Below are positions 23,501 to 36,694 of a stretch of DNA of 64,000 bases, one piece after another. The notes under the pieces were generated by a model that was given only the letters and a program-made list of their open reading frames with translations, ran no database searches and was not told the origin of the DNA. The stretch lies in NCBI RefSeq assembly GCF_021917145.1, contig NC_061061.1, positions 13,890,908-13,954,907 on the forward strand, in the 5' to 3' direction. The DNA is from Hypomesus transpacificus. Its lineage: Eukaryota; Chordata; Actinopteri; Osmeriformes; Osmeridae. A program made the translations under genes and the position numbers. Position 1 is the stretch's first letter. The number at the start of each line of letters is the position of its first letter.

Positions 23501-25951
23501 TGTTCAACAGCGAGGGCTTGTTTTCAGCAGAATATTTTTTTGGGTTCAAACTCGGTAGGCTGGAAAGAGAAAACATAGTACATAACAGTGAATATGGTCC
23601 CATTGCAAATGTATTTAATGTACATGATTCTGGTTATCCAATCTGACATTTTGTTTTTACAAGAAGTCAGGGGTACTACTTTGGGAGATTCCTTGCAAGA
23701 CTTGTGCATGTGAAGTGTCTTAGCGAAAGTAGATTCGCCACATAAATAAACAACACAGCCACTTCCACTTTTACATTAAAAACAAAGCCATAGCCCCAAC
23801 CTACCAATGTACACACAAACACACAACTTTTCACAAAAACACACAAGTCTTTATGTCTTTTGAAATCTATCTGAAGGATCCTATACTTGGAAAAAAATAC
23901 GTACATTTCTAGCTATGTGGCTGTGTGGAAATGTGAAAAGTAAACAGATTTGCCTTATGACGAATTTAGTAAATGTGGTTTTCTCATCTGTTTCAGGCAA
24001 AGTACTAACATGTATAGACTTCCACTGCATCCTTGTAATAAGAAATATATTGTTATTTTGGGAAAAGCTTGCTGGCTGATTTGAACACATTAGTTAGCAA
24101 AGAAAAACAGCTAACCGCTGCCATGTCGGTGCTGTGCAAATTGTGTTCGTGAAAAACTCTACAGTAAAAGTCTAATGTAGCTATCCGAGACACATTGGCG
24201 ACGAAGGTAATGATTAGACGTTAATTTACACGCGTTTTATACTAATTGTACAGTAGCACATTTATCCAAGGCGCATTCAATTTAAAAAGAGCCTGTTAGA
24301 TAATTGTGCTAGCTAGATAGATAGCTGTAACCTAGGTGTGGTTAGTATCGTTGTTTGGCATTAGTCGAGTTTTCTAAAAGTTCTGATTATATTATTAATA
24401 ACTGATCATTAAAATAAATTGGATTGACTGAGGTGGATAACTTGATTACGCAACGAATTGCTTAACTTGAGTCCAAAAGGGTATATTAAAAGATAAACTT
24501 ACAATCTGACACTGACATGTCAAAGAAGTCTTGCGCCTTGTTATTGTGTAACACCCAATACATGTCCGTAGAAATCTTACTTCGTAAAAAACAAGGTTCC
24601 GGGTACGCACAACCTTTACTGAACCCTGGAGATGAATTAACGCAGTGTCCACTGAATGGCGCTATAATAAAAGACCAAATACACTTCATCATGCTGGTAC
24701 ATAATGTTATTGTGTTGTATTTTTCCCCCCCAAAAAGGTCAGCTTTGAACCGTGCCGCGCAAAAATATCAACACGCAGTTGCATGTAAGCTGCTTTAGGT
24801 AACTTTAGGCTACAGAATTGTTTTATTTGTGTTAATGATTCCTGAATATGCATGGAGAGACATAACGCACAGTAGTGTTCTTAGATCACGTTTTGTCAGA
24901 GTTTCACACTGCAAATATCTGATTTTCAAATTAGAGTATAAAAGTAGAAGAAAATTATCTCACCTAGTAAGGCTTTGTGTTGCATCCAAAAAATCTATTA
25001 GAAAACAAGTCTAAACAATTTAGTTTGATTATACATTTAGAGACAATGAAATATAATTCACTTCAACAATTGTATTGACCATTTATAAGTGTTGTGCCAC
25101 TTCCGTTCCATTTTGGCAGACCTAATAAGAAAATGCAATTGTGTCGCACACTGTAGACTCAAAAATTCGTTGCACAAAATGGGACAGACCACAGCTTTGG
25201 TGTTCTAAAGCTGCGCATCGCTCAATTACAGCCAAGCATCCACTTTGCAAAGCAGACTACCCAGTTCGTGTGTTGGAGATTTGGACGAGATGAGATGCTT
25301 TCCAATCCATGCAGACAAGTGATCAAGAAACGTTGGTTGCATTATAATTTGATACCAAGTAAGACCATTTATATAAGTCAATAATTCATTCTACTCTTGA
25401 AACTGCAACTGCAAACTTGCAACTTTGTAACTTGTTTTTTTAATTAACGTTTGGAATTGTGGCAAAGAAGTTATGGTTTAAAAAGTGATGGGCCTAAATA
25501 GTTTAGAATGGTGGTTGATTAATATTTATTGTTGTTTTGTGTTGTTTTAGTTTGTTTATGGTTATAACAATGAATCTAGTGTCTCATACATATTTATATT
25601 TAATATATTTATGTATTTATTACACAAAATCTAATCTTCAGTCAACTATAGAGAGTGAACATTGGTTAATTACAGTGTCCTTGAGTGGGATCAGTGTTTT
25701 TGTCTGTCAACATCGATGGCATTTGTAGACTTTACTTTTATACAATATGTATGTATAGCAAAATGACTTACTCTGATGATTTTTTGCGCTTGCCTTTTTG
25801 CAACATATAGACATATTATGCCTTTCCATGGAAAATTGACCTGTATGCCTACCATTTCAATTTTGAAATGATTATGCAAAATAATGTCATACTTTATGAT
25901 GTGATCTAAGTATGTTGATGTTATTCCAGTGTGTAGATGTTAACAACGGAC
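23501..25951. other. Divergent 5' region between mios (-) and col28a1 (+)
   Basis: No coding exon is seen. On the minus strand a TTTCCAG acceptor at about 23560 begins the exon carrying the mios start, and a donor (GATT/GTAAGT) ending at 24503 could close a non-coding first exon. On the plus strand a donor (ACCAA/GTAAGA) after 25358 and the acceptor at 25927-25929 imply a non-coding col28a1 exon near 25200-25358. These exons are inferred from splice motifs only. Confidence 0.4.
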
Positions 25952-28900
25952 ATGATGGAGAAAGGAATGGCACTGTGCCTTTTACTGTTGGTTCTGGTGC
26001 ATGAAGCTGTGGGCCAGAGAAGGAAAAAGTTGGGGAAAAAAAACTACAACAGCCTACTCAAGGATAAAGGAAATGGTAAATGAAGTATCCACAGTTCTAT
26101 ATTGATGGTTAGCCATGAACCTTCCAGTTAACTGTATCCAATATCTGATGCATGTTTGACTTTCTATCGAAACAACATTCATTGTTTGGATTATTGCTGA
26201 ACCATACACCTGTTAGACAAAAGCAATTGAAGCTAAGCCTAAGGAATGTGTCTCCTATCTCCTATACGTGTAGCTCACCTGCCTGAAGCTACCTGATCAC
26301 ATTTATGTCAAATGGTCCTGGGCATCAGTAGCACCTCTTCTACAAGCCATAGTGACCTTTGACCTTAGCTTTGGGTTGCACAGAATCTGAAACAAGTGCA
26401 CCACCATTGACAATACTTATCTGTCTCTCTCATAGATCAGACATGCTGCATGGACGTGGCCTTCCTCTTTGACAGTTCAGAGAATGCCAAAGACTTCCTG
26501 TTTGAGAAGCAAAAGTCCTTTGTGATCAATTTCAGCACCCGCCTTGCCAAGATGGAGGTTTCAGGCTGGACGCTAAAAGTGCGAATGGCCGCCCTCCAGT
26601 ACAGCAGCTCTGTGACGATCGAACACCGTTTCTCCACCTGGCAGGACTTAGATGAATTCCAAAGGAGTGTTATCTCCATGACTTACATCGGCCACGGCAC
26701 CTACTCCACTTACGCTATCAGCAATGCCACTCAGCTGTTCGCCCGGGAAACTACAAAGGATTGCGTCAGAGCTGCTGTGCTGATGAGTGACGGAGCAGAC
26801 CACCCCCGGAACCCTGATGGTGTCAGAGCTGCAGAGGAGGCTAAAGGCCGTGGTGTCCTTCTTTTTGCAGTTGGATTGTCAGACCTGGCCTACCAGAGCC
26901 AGAACAGTGTGAAGCTCCGGGCTCTTGCCAGTCAGCCAACTCAGCGGTTTGTCCATAGTCTCACTGACCCAGAGCTTGAGTATAAGTTACTCACAGAAAT
27001 GGTGAGTTAGTCCTAAGTAGGCCTGCGCAAGGGGCTGAGAAAGTGATGGGTTTTTACTCCCCAAAATAGGAGCATCATTACTGCATTGTTGTGTGGTCTG
27101 TCTGATCATATCACCAGCATGCAACTATGCCCCCTCCCACCCTTCTTGTCTCTACCTTGTTCTGCCTCAGCCCACACTGTTCAGATGGAGAGGTCAAGCC
27201 TCTCAACGGTAGAATTATGTCAATGAAGAAGAGGACCTTGGCAGTACATTGACATTAATACATGTATTAGTTGTCAGTGCACATCGACTGTACCTTTCAC
27301 TCATAGTATATACTACACAGTCTTAATAAGATAATATTGAATGTGGAATCAGTGGTTACATTATCATAACATCATATAATATGTTAAGAACTAAAGGCCA
27401 GGGGTTAACAGGTTGTTTTTTATTGTTTTCAATTCAGGTTGATGTAACGCTTGAAGGGGTAAGTGCTTTAACATTCAAATGACATTGCAAATGTCAGATA
27501 CAGAAAAAGTAATATTTTGGCAGATGAAAAACTTTACAACTGAAACTGACCTTGTGTCATTCACTGCATCAGTGTCCAAAGCCCAAAGTATGTTTGTGTG
27601 AAAGAGGGGAACAAGGTCCTCCTGGGAACCCAGTAAGTACATTTTACAATAAGTTTTCCAACAAAGGACTTTTACAAATCTACTGTCTTAAATGATCTAC
27701 AGTCGGACTCATTTTTTAAGCCTGAAAAAGAACATGGCTTCAGCTTTGCAACCTTTGGTTTCATCTAGGGTAAAAAGGGAGACCTGGGATACGCAGGACC
27801 ACTGGGTCCAAAGGGATCAAGGGCAAGTATTACTATAAATACAAATGTTTTATTAAATTGTAATGTAAATTCCATTGTTCATCCAGTACCATAGTAGTAA
27901 TTATGTGTAAATTCTACTGTTAGGGAGACCCTGGAGTAAGTGGCTACCCTGGAAGTGAAGGTCCTGAGGTATGACGTCCTTCACTAATAACGTGTCATGT
28001 TTCAATTGTTGTCTGAAAAGAGTTCAGCAGTTGTAGGTGTTAAACACAGTTGTTACTTCTTTATAGGGTAAACAAGGATTCAAAGGGGATAAGGTGAGAC
28101 AGACATATTCTTGTCAACAGATCCCCTTTGAACCAGATACTTTGCTAGCTTTTTATTTGCTTTATTTACACAAAGTTGTTGGTGGTTGGCCTGAAACCTA
28201 AGGATGAATTCAGTTGGAATGTGTTATATTTTAGGGGATGAGAGGAGACTGTGGCACCCAGGGAGAAAATGGCGATGTTGTAAGTAAAATGACACTGTAT
28301 TGTGTCCAATCGATACTGTAAATGATTTGATCTAAATGTAGTGCTACCACTGTGTACCTTCCAGGGCCCTGAGGGACCTATAGGACTGCAAGGACCGGGA
28401 GGAGAGCAGGTACAGTGTAAACATCATCGTATTCTGGAATACATTGTTTCCCTGATCTGCTTAAGAGATCTTAGACTCTTGACACTCTTGATTTTTTGTT
28501 GGACAACAAGATAGAACCCTCCAAAACTCAACAGTTGAAAAACCTTTAGACATAGAATATTGATCGCATACACACGATGCAACAATCAGTGGATGAACAC
28601 CCCCTCAACGCTCAAACACAACAGATGGTTGTGTCAATTTCACACTCATGCACTAATGGAATGTGAATATTGGATTATGCTTAATCTCAATACTAATATG
28701 GGTGTCTAAAGCAGTGAATCCAGGCTTGCAGGATATTATTCTTATACAGGAGCAGACTTTGTGTTGCAGGATTAGTGCTGGGACTTGGTTGCCCACTTTT
28801 TCCTCACTATCATTCTCTGTGGTATTGGCACAGTGTCAGAAGTTATGTTGTTTTGAGGCCAGGTCCAGACTGGAATTAAATTGGATTTAAAAAAAAAATC

Positions 28901-31900
28901 AGATTTGGGGAATATTAGTTAGTTCAGGTCTAGGAGAGATTCATTGTACTGTAAGTTACTGCATATAATATAACCACTTTAGAGTGTGCAAGGTTACTTG
29001 GAAATAGGTTTTCACAATGTTTACAAAGTATCATGGTTGAGCTGAATTTTCAACCTGTAGACTTTAGTAATACTCTAGATGTTTCTACTGTATAGTTTGT
29101 TACTTGAATGCTAGATTGAAATCAAGGTGAATACCACAGCCTTGTCAATAATATAAAGTAACTTGAAAAGTGTCATTGTACAGTAAATGTACAGTACATA
29201 TGCATATATACATATACTGTCATATTGTTTTGTTGTATAATTCTGTGACTTTTCTTTCTTTTCCAGGGTGCCAGTGGACCCCCTGGAGACCCAGGTCCTG
29301 AGGGTCAGTTGGGACCTAAAGTAGGCATTCTGAGCCACCCACAGCATTGATGCCAGAATACTAACACATAACATCTCTATTGTGACATTTGGTTGGTTTG
29401 CCAGAAAGGCTACAAGATCTGCCCTTTAAAATGAGTGACCTTTAAAAAAAGTTAATTTGAATAGCGATTTATCATTCACTGAAACAGCAAGCAGAGCTTT
29501 TCAACAAGGAGATGTATTATTATAACAGAATGAAGACCGATTTAGGACAAACAAAAGTTATAAATGGAACAACCTAACCATTTTTGAAATGTCATAACAT
29601 GCTACAAAGAACGTATTGGACATTTGGCTGGATTGAGTCCTATCAGTTTAAAGTAATTTCTACAGCTAACAGACAGACAGAACTCTTTTTGAGTTGACTG
29701 AGACTAGTTCTGTTTCAAAGGCACTGAATATCCCATTACATCTCATTCATATTATTAAATCAAATTGATATGAACAAGTTGCTCTCATTGGATTAAACTA
29801 GTATTTAATCATATTGTATTATTCACACTCGCAGTAATTCTGTTCTTCCTACACAGGGGGACAGAGGAGCAGCTGGTGCTTCCGGGCCCCGTGGAGATAT
29901 AGGCATTGGATTCCCTGGTTCAAAGGTCATCCAAGGCAGTTCAAACTCCATCTAACTGATACAGTATACTGTACCATACATTCACATTATACATAAAAAA
30001 GAACAGATCAGATATGTCAAGTGTCCACAGGGTGACAAGGGAAACCAGGGCAGAACAGGGCCTACAGGACCTACTGGAATAGGAGACCCAGGACAGCCAG
30101 TAAGTTAGAGGATCATTTCATTTCTTCCACAAAATTAGTTCCACAAACCAACCTACCAGTTTTGCTTTGACTGTCGACTAATGTGCAATGCATGCTGATG
30201 CTTTGATTGTTTGATGGTCATTTCAGGGTCCCCCAGGACCACTTGGTGCACCAGGGATCCAAGGACCACCTGGGGAAGGGCTTATTGGAGCAAAGGTAGT
30301 CCAACCATAATAACGATAACATGTCTGTATCACCAAACATGTCCACAGATGCAAATCACAACTACGTCAACTAGAGTCTGTGTCAACTGAAATATTTGCA
30401 CTGTTTCAGGGTGATCCAGGCTACGACGGCCCCAGGGGCAGCCGAGGTCTTACCGGTTTTGGGGTCAAGGGTGGCAAGGTAATGGAGTCAGTTGGGTGAG
30501 CGGTTAGGGAATCGGGCTAGTAATCAGAGGTTGCCGGTTCGATTCTCGGCTGTGCAAAATGATGTTGTGTCTTTGGGCAAGGCACTTCACCCTACTTGCC
30601 TCTGGGAATGTCCCTGTACTTACTGCATCTGCTAAAATGACTAAATGTAAATGTAATGGATGGTACAGCTTTCACAGCGAGATGTCATGGCAACGGTATT
30701 GAGATTATTAGTATCATGTTTGCCTATCCGTTGTATCACCATATTATTGTGTGATTGTACGTTTTCACTCAGGGAAGTCATGGTGAGCCTGGCATGCCAG
30801 GGCCAGATGGGGCCCCAGGGGAAGGGATCCAAGGAGAGAAGGTTGCTATTTGCTCTTATTCCATTGATTTGTTGTTTGTATTGTTGTACTCAATTAAATA
30901 TTCGATCCAGAGGTAATGAACCATCTGATGATGGCTCCTTCGTGCAGGGTAACCAAGGACCAGTGGGACCCGTAGGCCCCAGAGGGTCTCCAGGAGTGGG
31001 ACTCATGGGTCCAAAGGTTAGTCTGAAACTTCGAGATCAAACTAGGACAGGCTGTCTTACACAGAATCATACACACGTAAAAATCATTACTTAAGTTATA
31101 ATTAGATCGATACTGTAGATACTTCAATGCTGGACATAAAAAATACATTTGAGATTGGAAAGCATGACAGGATTTACATCATCTACTAGGTACATGACTT
31201 TATGAGATATGTATTGTTACCTGCAGGGAAACGAAGGATTCTCTGGTGAGCCAGGAATCCCTGGTGAGAGAGGTATAGGAGAACCAGGACCCAAAGTAAG
31301 TCTGAACGTTTGGTGTATTGTATCAAACAAAGTCACTCTCTGTGGACGTTGAGGTCTGTAATGACACATTCATCTCTTAACATGTTGATGTTGTAGGGCG
31401 ACCCAGGCTCTGAGGGCTTACCTGGTATTCCAGGTCTCTCTGGAGAGGATGGTATCCCTGGACAAAAGGTGGGCATAGAAGGTCTAAATTATTAGATATT
31501 TTATCAATTGAACTTGAACAAGACCTTGTCAAAATGTAATATTTGGTTTCTAATTATATTAGGGTGACATGGGAATACAGGGACCCAGGGGACAAGATGG
31601 TGTACCTGGAAAAGGTGTCCCAGGGGAAAAAGTACAACATTTAATATGTGTATTGTATCTTACTTACCCTGTCAGATAGTGAGTCACACCATTTATGTTG
31701 TCCATGAACTTAAATGTTGAGTCCATAATTATAAATGATGAGATGAGCAGTTTCTTTGTCCCAGGGCAACAGAGGAGACAGGGGCTCCAGGGGCCCAGGA
31801 GGTGCTGTAGGGCCTGTGGGGCCTATAGGACCAAAGGTATGTCCTCTATCAACTGTATATATATATATAGGGATATTATGGGAGTCAGATGGCTGAACGG

Positions 31901-34900
31901 TGAGGGAGTCGGGCTTGTAATCAAAAAGTTGCCGGATCGATTCCCTGCCTTGCAAAATGACGTTGTGTCCTTGGGCAAGGCACTTCACCCTACTTGCCTC
32001 GGGGGGAATGTCCCTGTACTTACTGTAAGTCGCTCTGGATAAGAGCGTCTGCTAAATGACGAAATGTAAATATAGGCTACCTTTGTAAAAACAACCAACT
32101 TTATTTGTTAAAATGCTGACCTATAATGTGGATGGAGAGGTTAAAAATGTGTACCTCTTCTAGGGAGATCCGGGAAATGCTGGACCACCAGGTCTCAGTG
32201 GACCACCTGGACGAGGAATGCCTGGTGCCAAGGTTTGGCTATAATTATTTAGGCAACAGTGATGAACAGTGACAATCTCAGTGAAAGTTTTATCGCCATG
32301 AAGTTATTTTTCCTGGTTCTGTTGTTGACACTGACAGGGTGATGCAGGTCCAGCTGGTCTACCGGGACCAGTAGGGGAATCAGGAATAGGAATAGCAGGT
32401 CCTAAGGTACTGTACAACACACATATTCAAGTGTTGTATTTTGTACATAAAACACTGAATGTCTGACTATCATCAGGGAGAGAGAGGGTTACCAGGATCC
32501 AGTGGTCCAGCTGGACTTAAAGGAGAGGGCTACCCTGGTCCTGCAGTGAGTATCTAAATATTGTGTGGAAAACATTGCTGGGGAAATGGGAAGTCTGGAA
32601 TACCCTGCTTTGCCTGCTGTCACCAGATGCTGACTCTGGATTGATCAGATGATGGATGGTTAAATGGATGGTTGGATGTATGGACATTGGAATGATCTTG
32701 TCATGATGTGTTATGCATTATTATTATTATTTATCAAGTTGTGTGTGCTATTAAATATAGTAGATGTGTACTTCACCATGTTATGTCATGGTCATTAGGG
32801 ACCTCCAGGGCTGCCAGGACTAACAGGAGAGGTTGGCCCAGAAGGAAAAGGCTTACCTGGACCCAAGGTACTGAAGCAAATATGTTGACACATATCAAAA
32901 CCAGTATTTGTTAATCCATTATCTGGTTGATGTGGTTGAGTATGTCCTTGTGTTCAGGGAGATCGGGGTTTACCAGGCTCCAGTGGACCAGCTGGAAAAC
33001 CAGGCATTGGCTTTATTGGTCCCAAGGTCAGAATCATGTATTACTGACTATGGTCCATAGTTTCATTGCCATGGTATCACTGATGACATGAAGATCGCAT
33101 GTTGATCTGTGCAGGGTTCAATGGGTCAGACAGGAGCCCCTGGTCCTGTGGGGATACCTGGAGAGGGTATTCAGGGACAAAAGGTACTGTTCCCTCCCAC
33201 CTTATCATTTGGACAACCATGACAGGACATGACATAAACATGATATATGAAGCAGGTGTACCGGTTGAAAAGTGGCTGTCAAAATGGTCTGACAGATGAT
33301 GTGGTTCATCATTTCCTGATGTTTCCAGGGTGAATCAGGATTTCAGGGGATTCCTGGCCCCAGAGGCCCCCCAGGGCAGGGTCTCCAAGGAGAAAAGGTA
33401 AAATCTTTGTTTTGGTTGTTTATAATGTGATTATTCAGTTAAAATCTCAAAGTGGTTTTTTACTGGCCCTGTAGGGAGACCGTGGGATCAGAGGTGAACA
33501 GGGCAGAAAGGGGGAGAGAGGAGGGACAGGGGAGCCCGGAGCCATCGGACAGCTGGTACAGTACGCGTTGCTGTCATGAGTTATAAGAAGTCAGATCAAA
33601 TCAGTGGAATCAGGTCATTTGAAAACGTATAGTAAATTGTGACTTCACAGGGTAAACTGGGACAAAAAGGAGAAGCTGGCCTTACAGTAAGTGTTGTTAA
33701 TGACCTTATTCAAATTTCTGAGAAGAGACGTTATTGGACCAGATGTATTGGGGCACTATTTATGCCACTATCTATTACAGAGAGAGGAAGTCATCAAAAT
33801 CATCAAATCAATATGTGGTACGTGAAGCATATTATCGTACCATACATGGTGTTTGCAGGGGGACCTTTTCATGTTCGCATCAATCAATCAATCAATCTGT
33901 GTTATGACATTGTTAATAGATTTGTCATTCCCATGAATTGGAACATTGTCATTAATTTGTCTAACCCCAGGCTGCGGAACAAAGTGTCGTGAGAACCCTC
34001 TAGAGCTGGTCTTTGTGATCGACGGCTCAGAAAGTGTTGGGCCCGAAAACTTCAAGGTGGTCAAGGAGTTTGTCAACGCCCTTGTTGATAATGCCTCCGT
34101 GAACCGCGAGACCACGCGTGTTGGAGTGGTCCTCTACAGCCACATTAACATGGTGGTTGTCGGCCTGAACCAGCTGTCCACCCGCGACCAGATCAAGACT
34201 GCCATCCGCTCCATGACCTACCTAGGGGAAGGAACCTTTACAGGCAGCGCTATTCAGACGGCCAATCAAGTGTTCCAGGAAGCCCGCGTCGGAGTGAGAA
34301 AGATGGCCATCGTCATCACGGACGGCCAGGCAGACGAAAGGGACTCTGTAAAGCTGGACGAGGCAGTGAAGGAGGCCCATGACAGTAACATTGAGATGTT
34401 TGTGATTGGTGTCGTTGACGAAAGTGACCCAATGAACATGGAGTTCATGGAGGATGTTCTTCTAATGGCCTCTGACCCGAACATGGAACATATCTACTTG
34501 ATCAAAGACTTTAGCAAACTACCTGGTAAGCTTGATAATCAAAACTGTGCTTACACTCTTAGAATGCAGTATATTCAAATGCACTTCTGGAATAAGTCCA
34601 TAGGTGGTGATGTAAGACTAGCTGATTGGCTCTGGCTGGAACATAATATCTCTGTTGTCTGTATTGTGATATTTCCATCAGCCTTGGAAAGCACCCTGCT
34701 TAACCATATCTGTGAAAGAGAGGAGGAAGAGGCTTTGTTAAGTTCCAGACTTTCTCCTGGAACCCCATTTGTGAACGTCATGGAAACCCCAAACAGGACG
34801 AAGACTGATATGCCCATCGCCACTGGAGACTTCAGAAACACACAGATGGAGGTGAGGCACTGTAACACTCACATGGATTTTACTTTCTGGTTTTCTTTCA

Positions 34901-35816
34901 GCTTTGATTGAGAGAAAGAATGAACCAAATCACTAAAACAATGCAAATGCCTGTTACCACACCAGTAGCTTTTTTTAGACTGTAAATCCATAAATCCCCA
35001 CTAATATCAATCCAAACCCCTCTAAATAGATTTCCATTTAGTTACAAAATGCCCATTATACAGATTTACAGAATGCACATTAAATGTCTACCCTTCTCTG
35101 AGTCAGCCAGGCCTACCAGGACCAGGCCTAGTAGATCAAGTCTTCATCCCACAAGGACCCAAACCAGGGGACAGAGACACCTCGGAATTATACAGGGTTC
35201 CCTTGTTCGACAGAGAACCTTATAAGCCCCGTACAGAATTAATCCTCCCATCTGAAGTGAAAAGACCCACCCACAGCATAGCAGAGATTGCACCTCAGAC
35301 CTCTACACCAAGAACCTTCATCACGGAGAGCAAACCATCCCCTTCGACAGCCCCATTCTTCTCAAGGGACTCTTTTATGCAAGGTATCATACTGTATATC
35401 CTTGTGTGTTCTAAATGGTATTCCTTTTGTAAATAGCTGTATTTTCATGCAATCATGATCAATTAGTCGGTTAATCCATAACAGACACACATACATGACT
35501 GACATAACTATCAAGCATATGTGACAATATATTAGTTTATAGGTGATTAATACAGAATCTACAGTAGTATATACTGTGGATTCAATCAGATACGGCACCT
35601 AATTGCAGTGTTTTGTCTTCTCTACCGCTACTGTTGTTTCCAGATGCGAGATGCAGTCAGACTCTAGACCCTGGGCCATGTCGGGAATACGTTGTGAAAT
35701 GGTACTATGACTCCATAGCAAATGGCTGTGCCCAATTTTGGTTTGGCGGCTGTCAAGGAAACAAGAACCAGTTTGAGACAGAGAAGAGCTGCAGAAAAGC
35801 TTGTGTCCAGGTCTAA
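25952..35816 (+). CDS. col28a1: Collagen type XXVIII alpha-1 chain (VWA-collagen-VWA-Kunitz)
   Basis: A secreted extracellular-matrix collagen. Thirty-four coding exons join in frame to about 1182 aa (human 1125): 25952-26075, 26436-27001, 27438-27458, 27573-27632, 27769-27822, 27924-27968, 28067-28093, 28235-28279, 28365-28409, 29267-29320, 29857-29925, 30031-30099, 30227-30295, 30410-30478, 30773-30841, 30948-31016, 31227-31295, 31397-31468, 31563-31631, 31765-31836, 32164-32232, 32338-32406, 32477-32545, 32799-32867, 32958-33026, 33115-33183, 33329-33397, 33475-33555, 33651-33686, 33781-33817, 33971-34525, 34682-34851, 35107-35383, 35644-35816. Exon 1 encodes a signal peptide. VWA1 has FLFDSSEN, whose last MIDAS position is Asn. 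The triple-helical part follows, then VWA2 with a full MIDAS (VIDGSES), a proline-rich linker and a C-terminal Kunitz domain with six cysteines and Arg at the probable P1 site (GPCREY). Exon 27769-27822 uses a GC donor. Two SINEs sit in introns. Confidence 0.97.
30487..30652 (+). mobile_element. tRNA-derived SINE in a col28a1 intron, with 8-bp TSD
   Basis: It begins GTCAGTTGGGTGAGCGGTTA (A-box-like), carries a B-box-like GGTTCGATTC at 30536-30545, then a body (GGCAAGGCACTTCACCCTAC) and a short tail (CTGCTAAAATGACTAAATG). It is shared with the copy at 31880-32072. Target-site duplications GTAATGGA flank it at 30479-30486 and 30653-30660. The left copy starts exactly at the splice donor of exon 30410-30478. 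The stretch GTAAGTCGCTCTGGATAAGAGC present in the other copy is deleted here. Confidence 0.85.
31880..32072 (+). mobile_element. tRNA-derived SINE with L2-like tail (second copy)
   Basis: Same family as 30487-30652: tRNA-like head (GGCTGAACGGTGAGGGAGTC, B box near GGATCGATTCC), shared body, and a complete tail GTCGCTCTGGATAAGAGCG then TCTGCTAAATGACG. It is in sense orientation in the col28a1 intron after exon 31765-31836. The edges are approximate; an ATATAGG-like sequence flanks both sides and may be the TSD. Confidence 0.85.
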
Positions 35817-36694
35817 CACACTGGTTAACTAGATTTTACGGTGTTTGAATGCATTTACCGATTTAAACTATTTAAGGGGTACAGTAGCATTTCAACATGT
35901 AGTAAATGTGAGAATACAAAAATGTGGTGTAGGGGCAGCACCTCACTGAAAATCCAATTATTATTTTTTTAAACAATGCTAGTCTTACATGTTTTGTTAT
36001 ATTACGGATGTCTTGAAACATTTTAGGTAATGGTCCTTGCCATAAAAAAGTACCATGTCAGCATGCAACTTCTATCATTAAATATACATGAACTGTTACA
36101 ACTTAGAATCTACTACCATTCATAACACACTATTTTGCATAAAGAAAACCAGTGTCTGTGGACCCAACAGCGTATAAATCTATTTTGTGTCAAGAAGTTG
36201 ATAAGGAGGAATCATCTTCTCCAGGACACGTAACTGAATGACTCATTTCTATAAGAAATGTAATTAGGCACTCTCTCTTCACTTGAAATCCCTCTTTGTG
36301 ACACCAAGACAGTAGCATTACAAATAATTGACGGGATAATTATCATGAGAAAATACAGTATCTTCCTTTTTCCCCGCTCTTTAACAGAGTGAATCCTTGA
36401 ACTGAAATTATGGTGGGCACTTATGTCCAGGATGGATTCTTGTATCATTCTTCTGAGTTAACAGCTCTTGATAAAAAGACTTGAGTGGTGCCCTCACACG
36501 ATGACAAAACCAGAACATGCTTTGATACAGTTGTTATTATTATAGAGCATTTTAAGTCTAGAAAACTACAGGAAAAAAAGAAAGTCTCCAAGTTAGATTT
36601 GAAAATGGATATTTGCTTACGATTGTCTGACATTCACAAATTGCACAGATTTCAACTAAATTTACATTCACATCATTCAGTGTTTCACATGAGA
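35817..36694. other. Convergent intergenic region, col28a1 and PNGase F-like gene
   Basis: No gene is seen. A variant polyadenylation hexamer ATTAAA at 36077-36082 could serve col28a1. I found no clear canonical minus-strand signal for the PNGase F-like gene within this interval. Confidence 0.45.

Noticed and set aside
33880..33897. CAAT tandem run before the second VWA exon
   Set aside because: Only about four units in an intron; too short to report as more than a minor simple repeat.
34526..34681. Continuous frame linking the second VWA domain of col28a1 to the next exon
   Set aside because: The intron happens to be open in the VWA frame, but clear GTAAGC and CATCAG sites and the phase support removal; a retained-intron form is possible but unproven.
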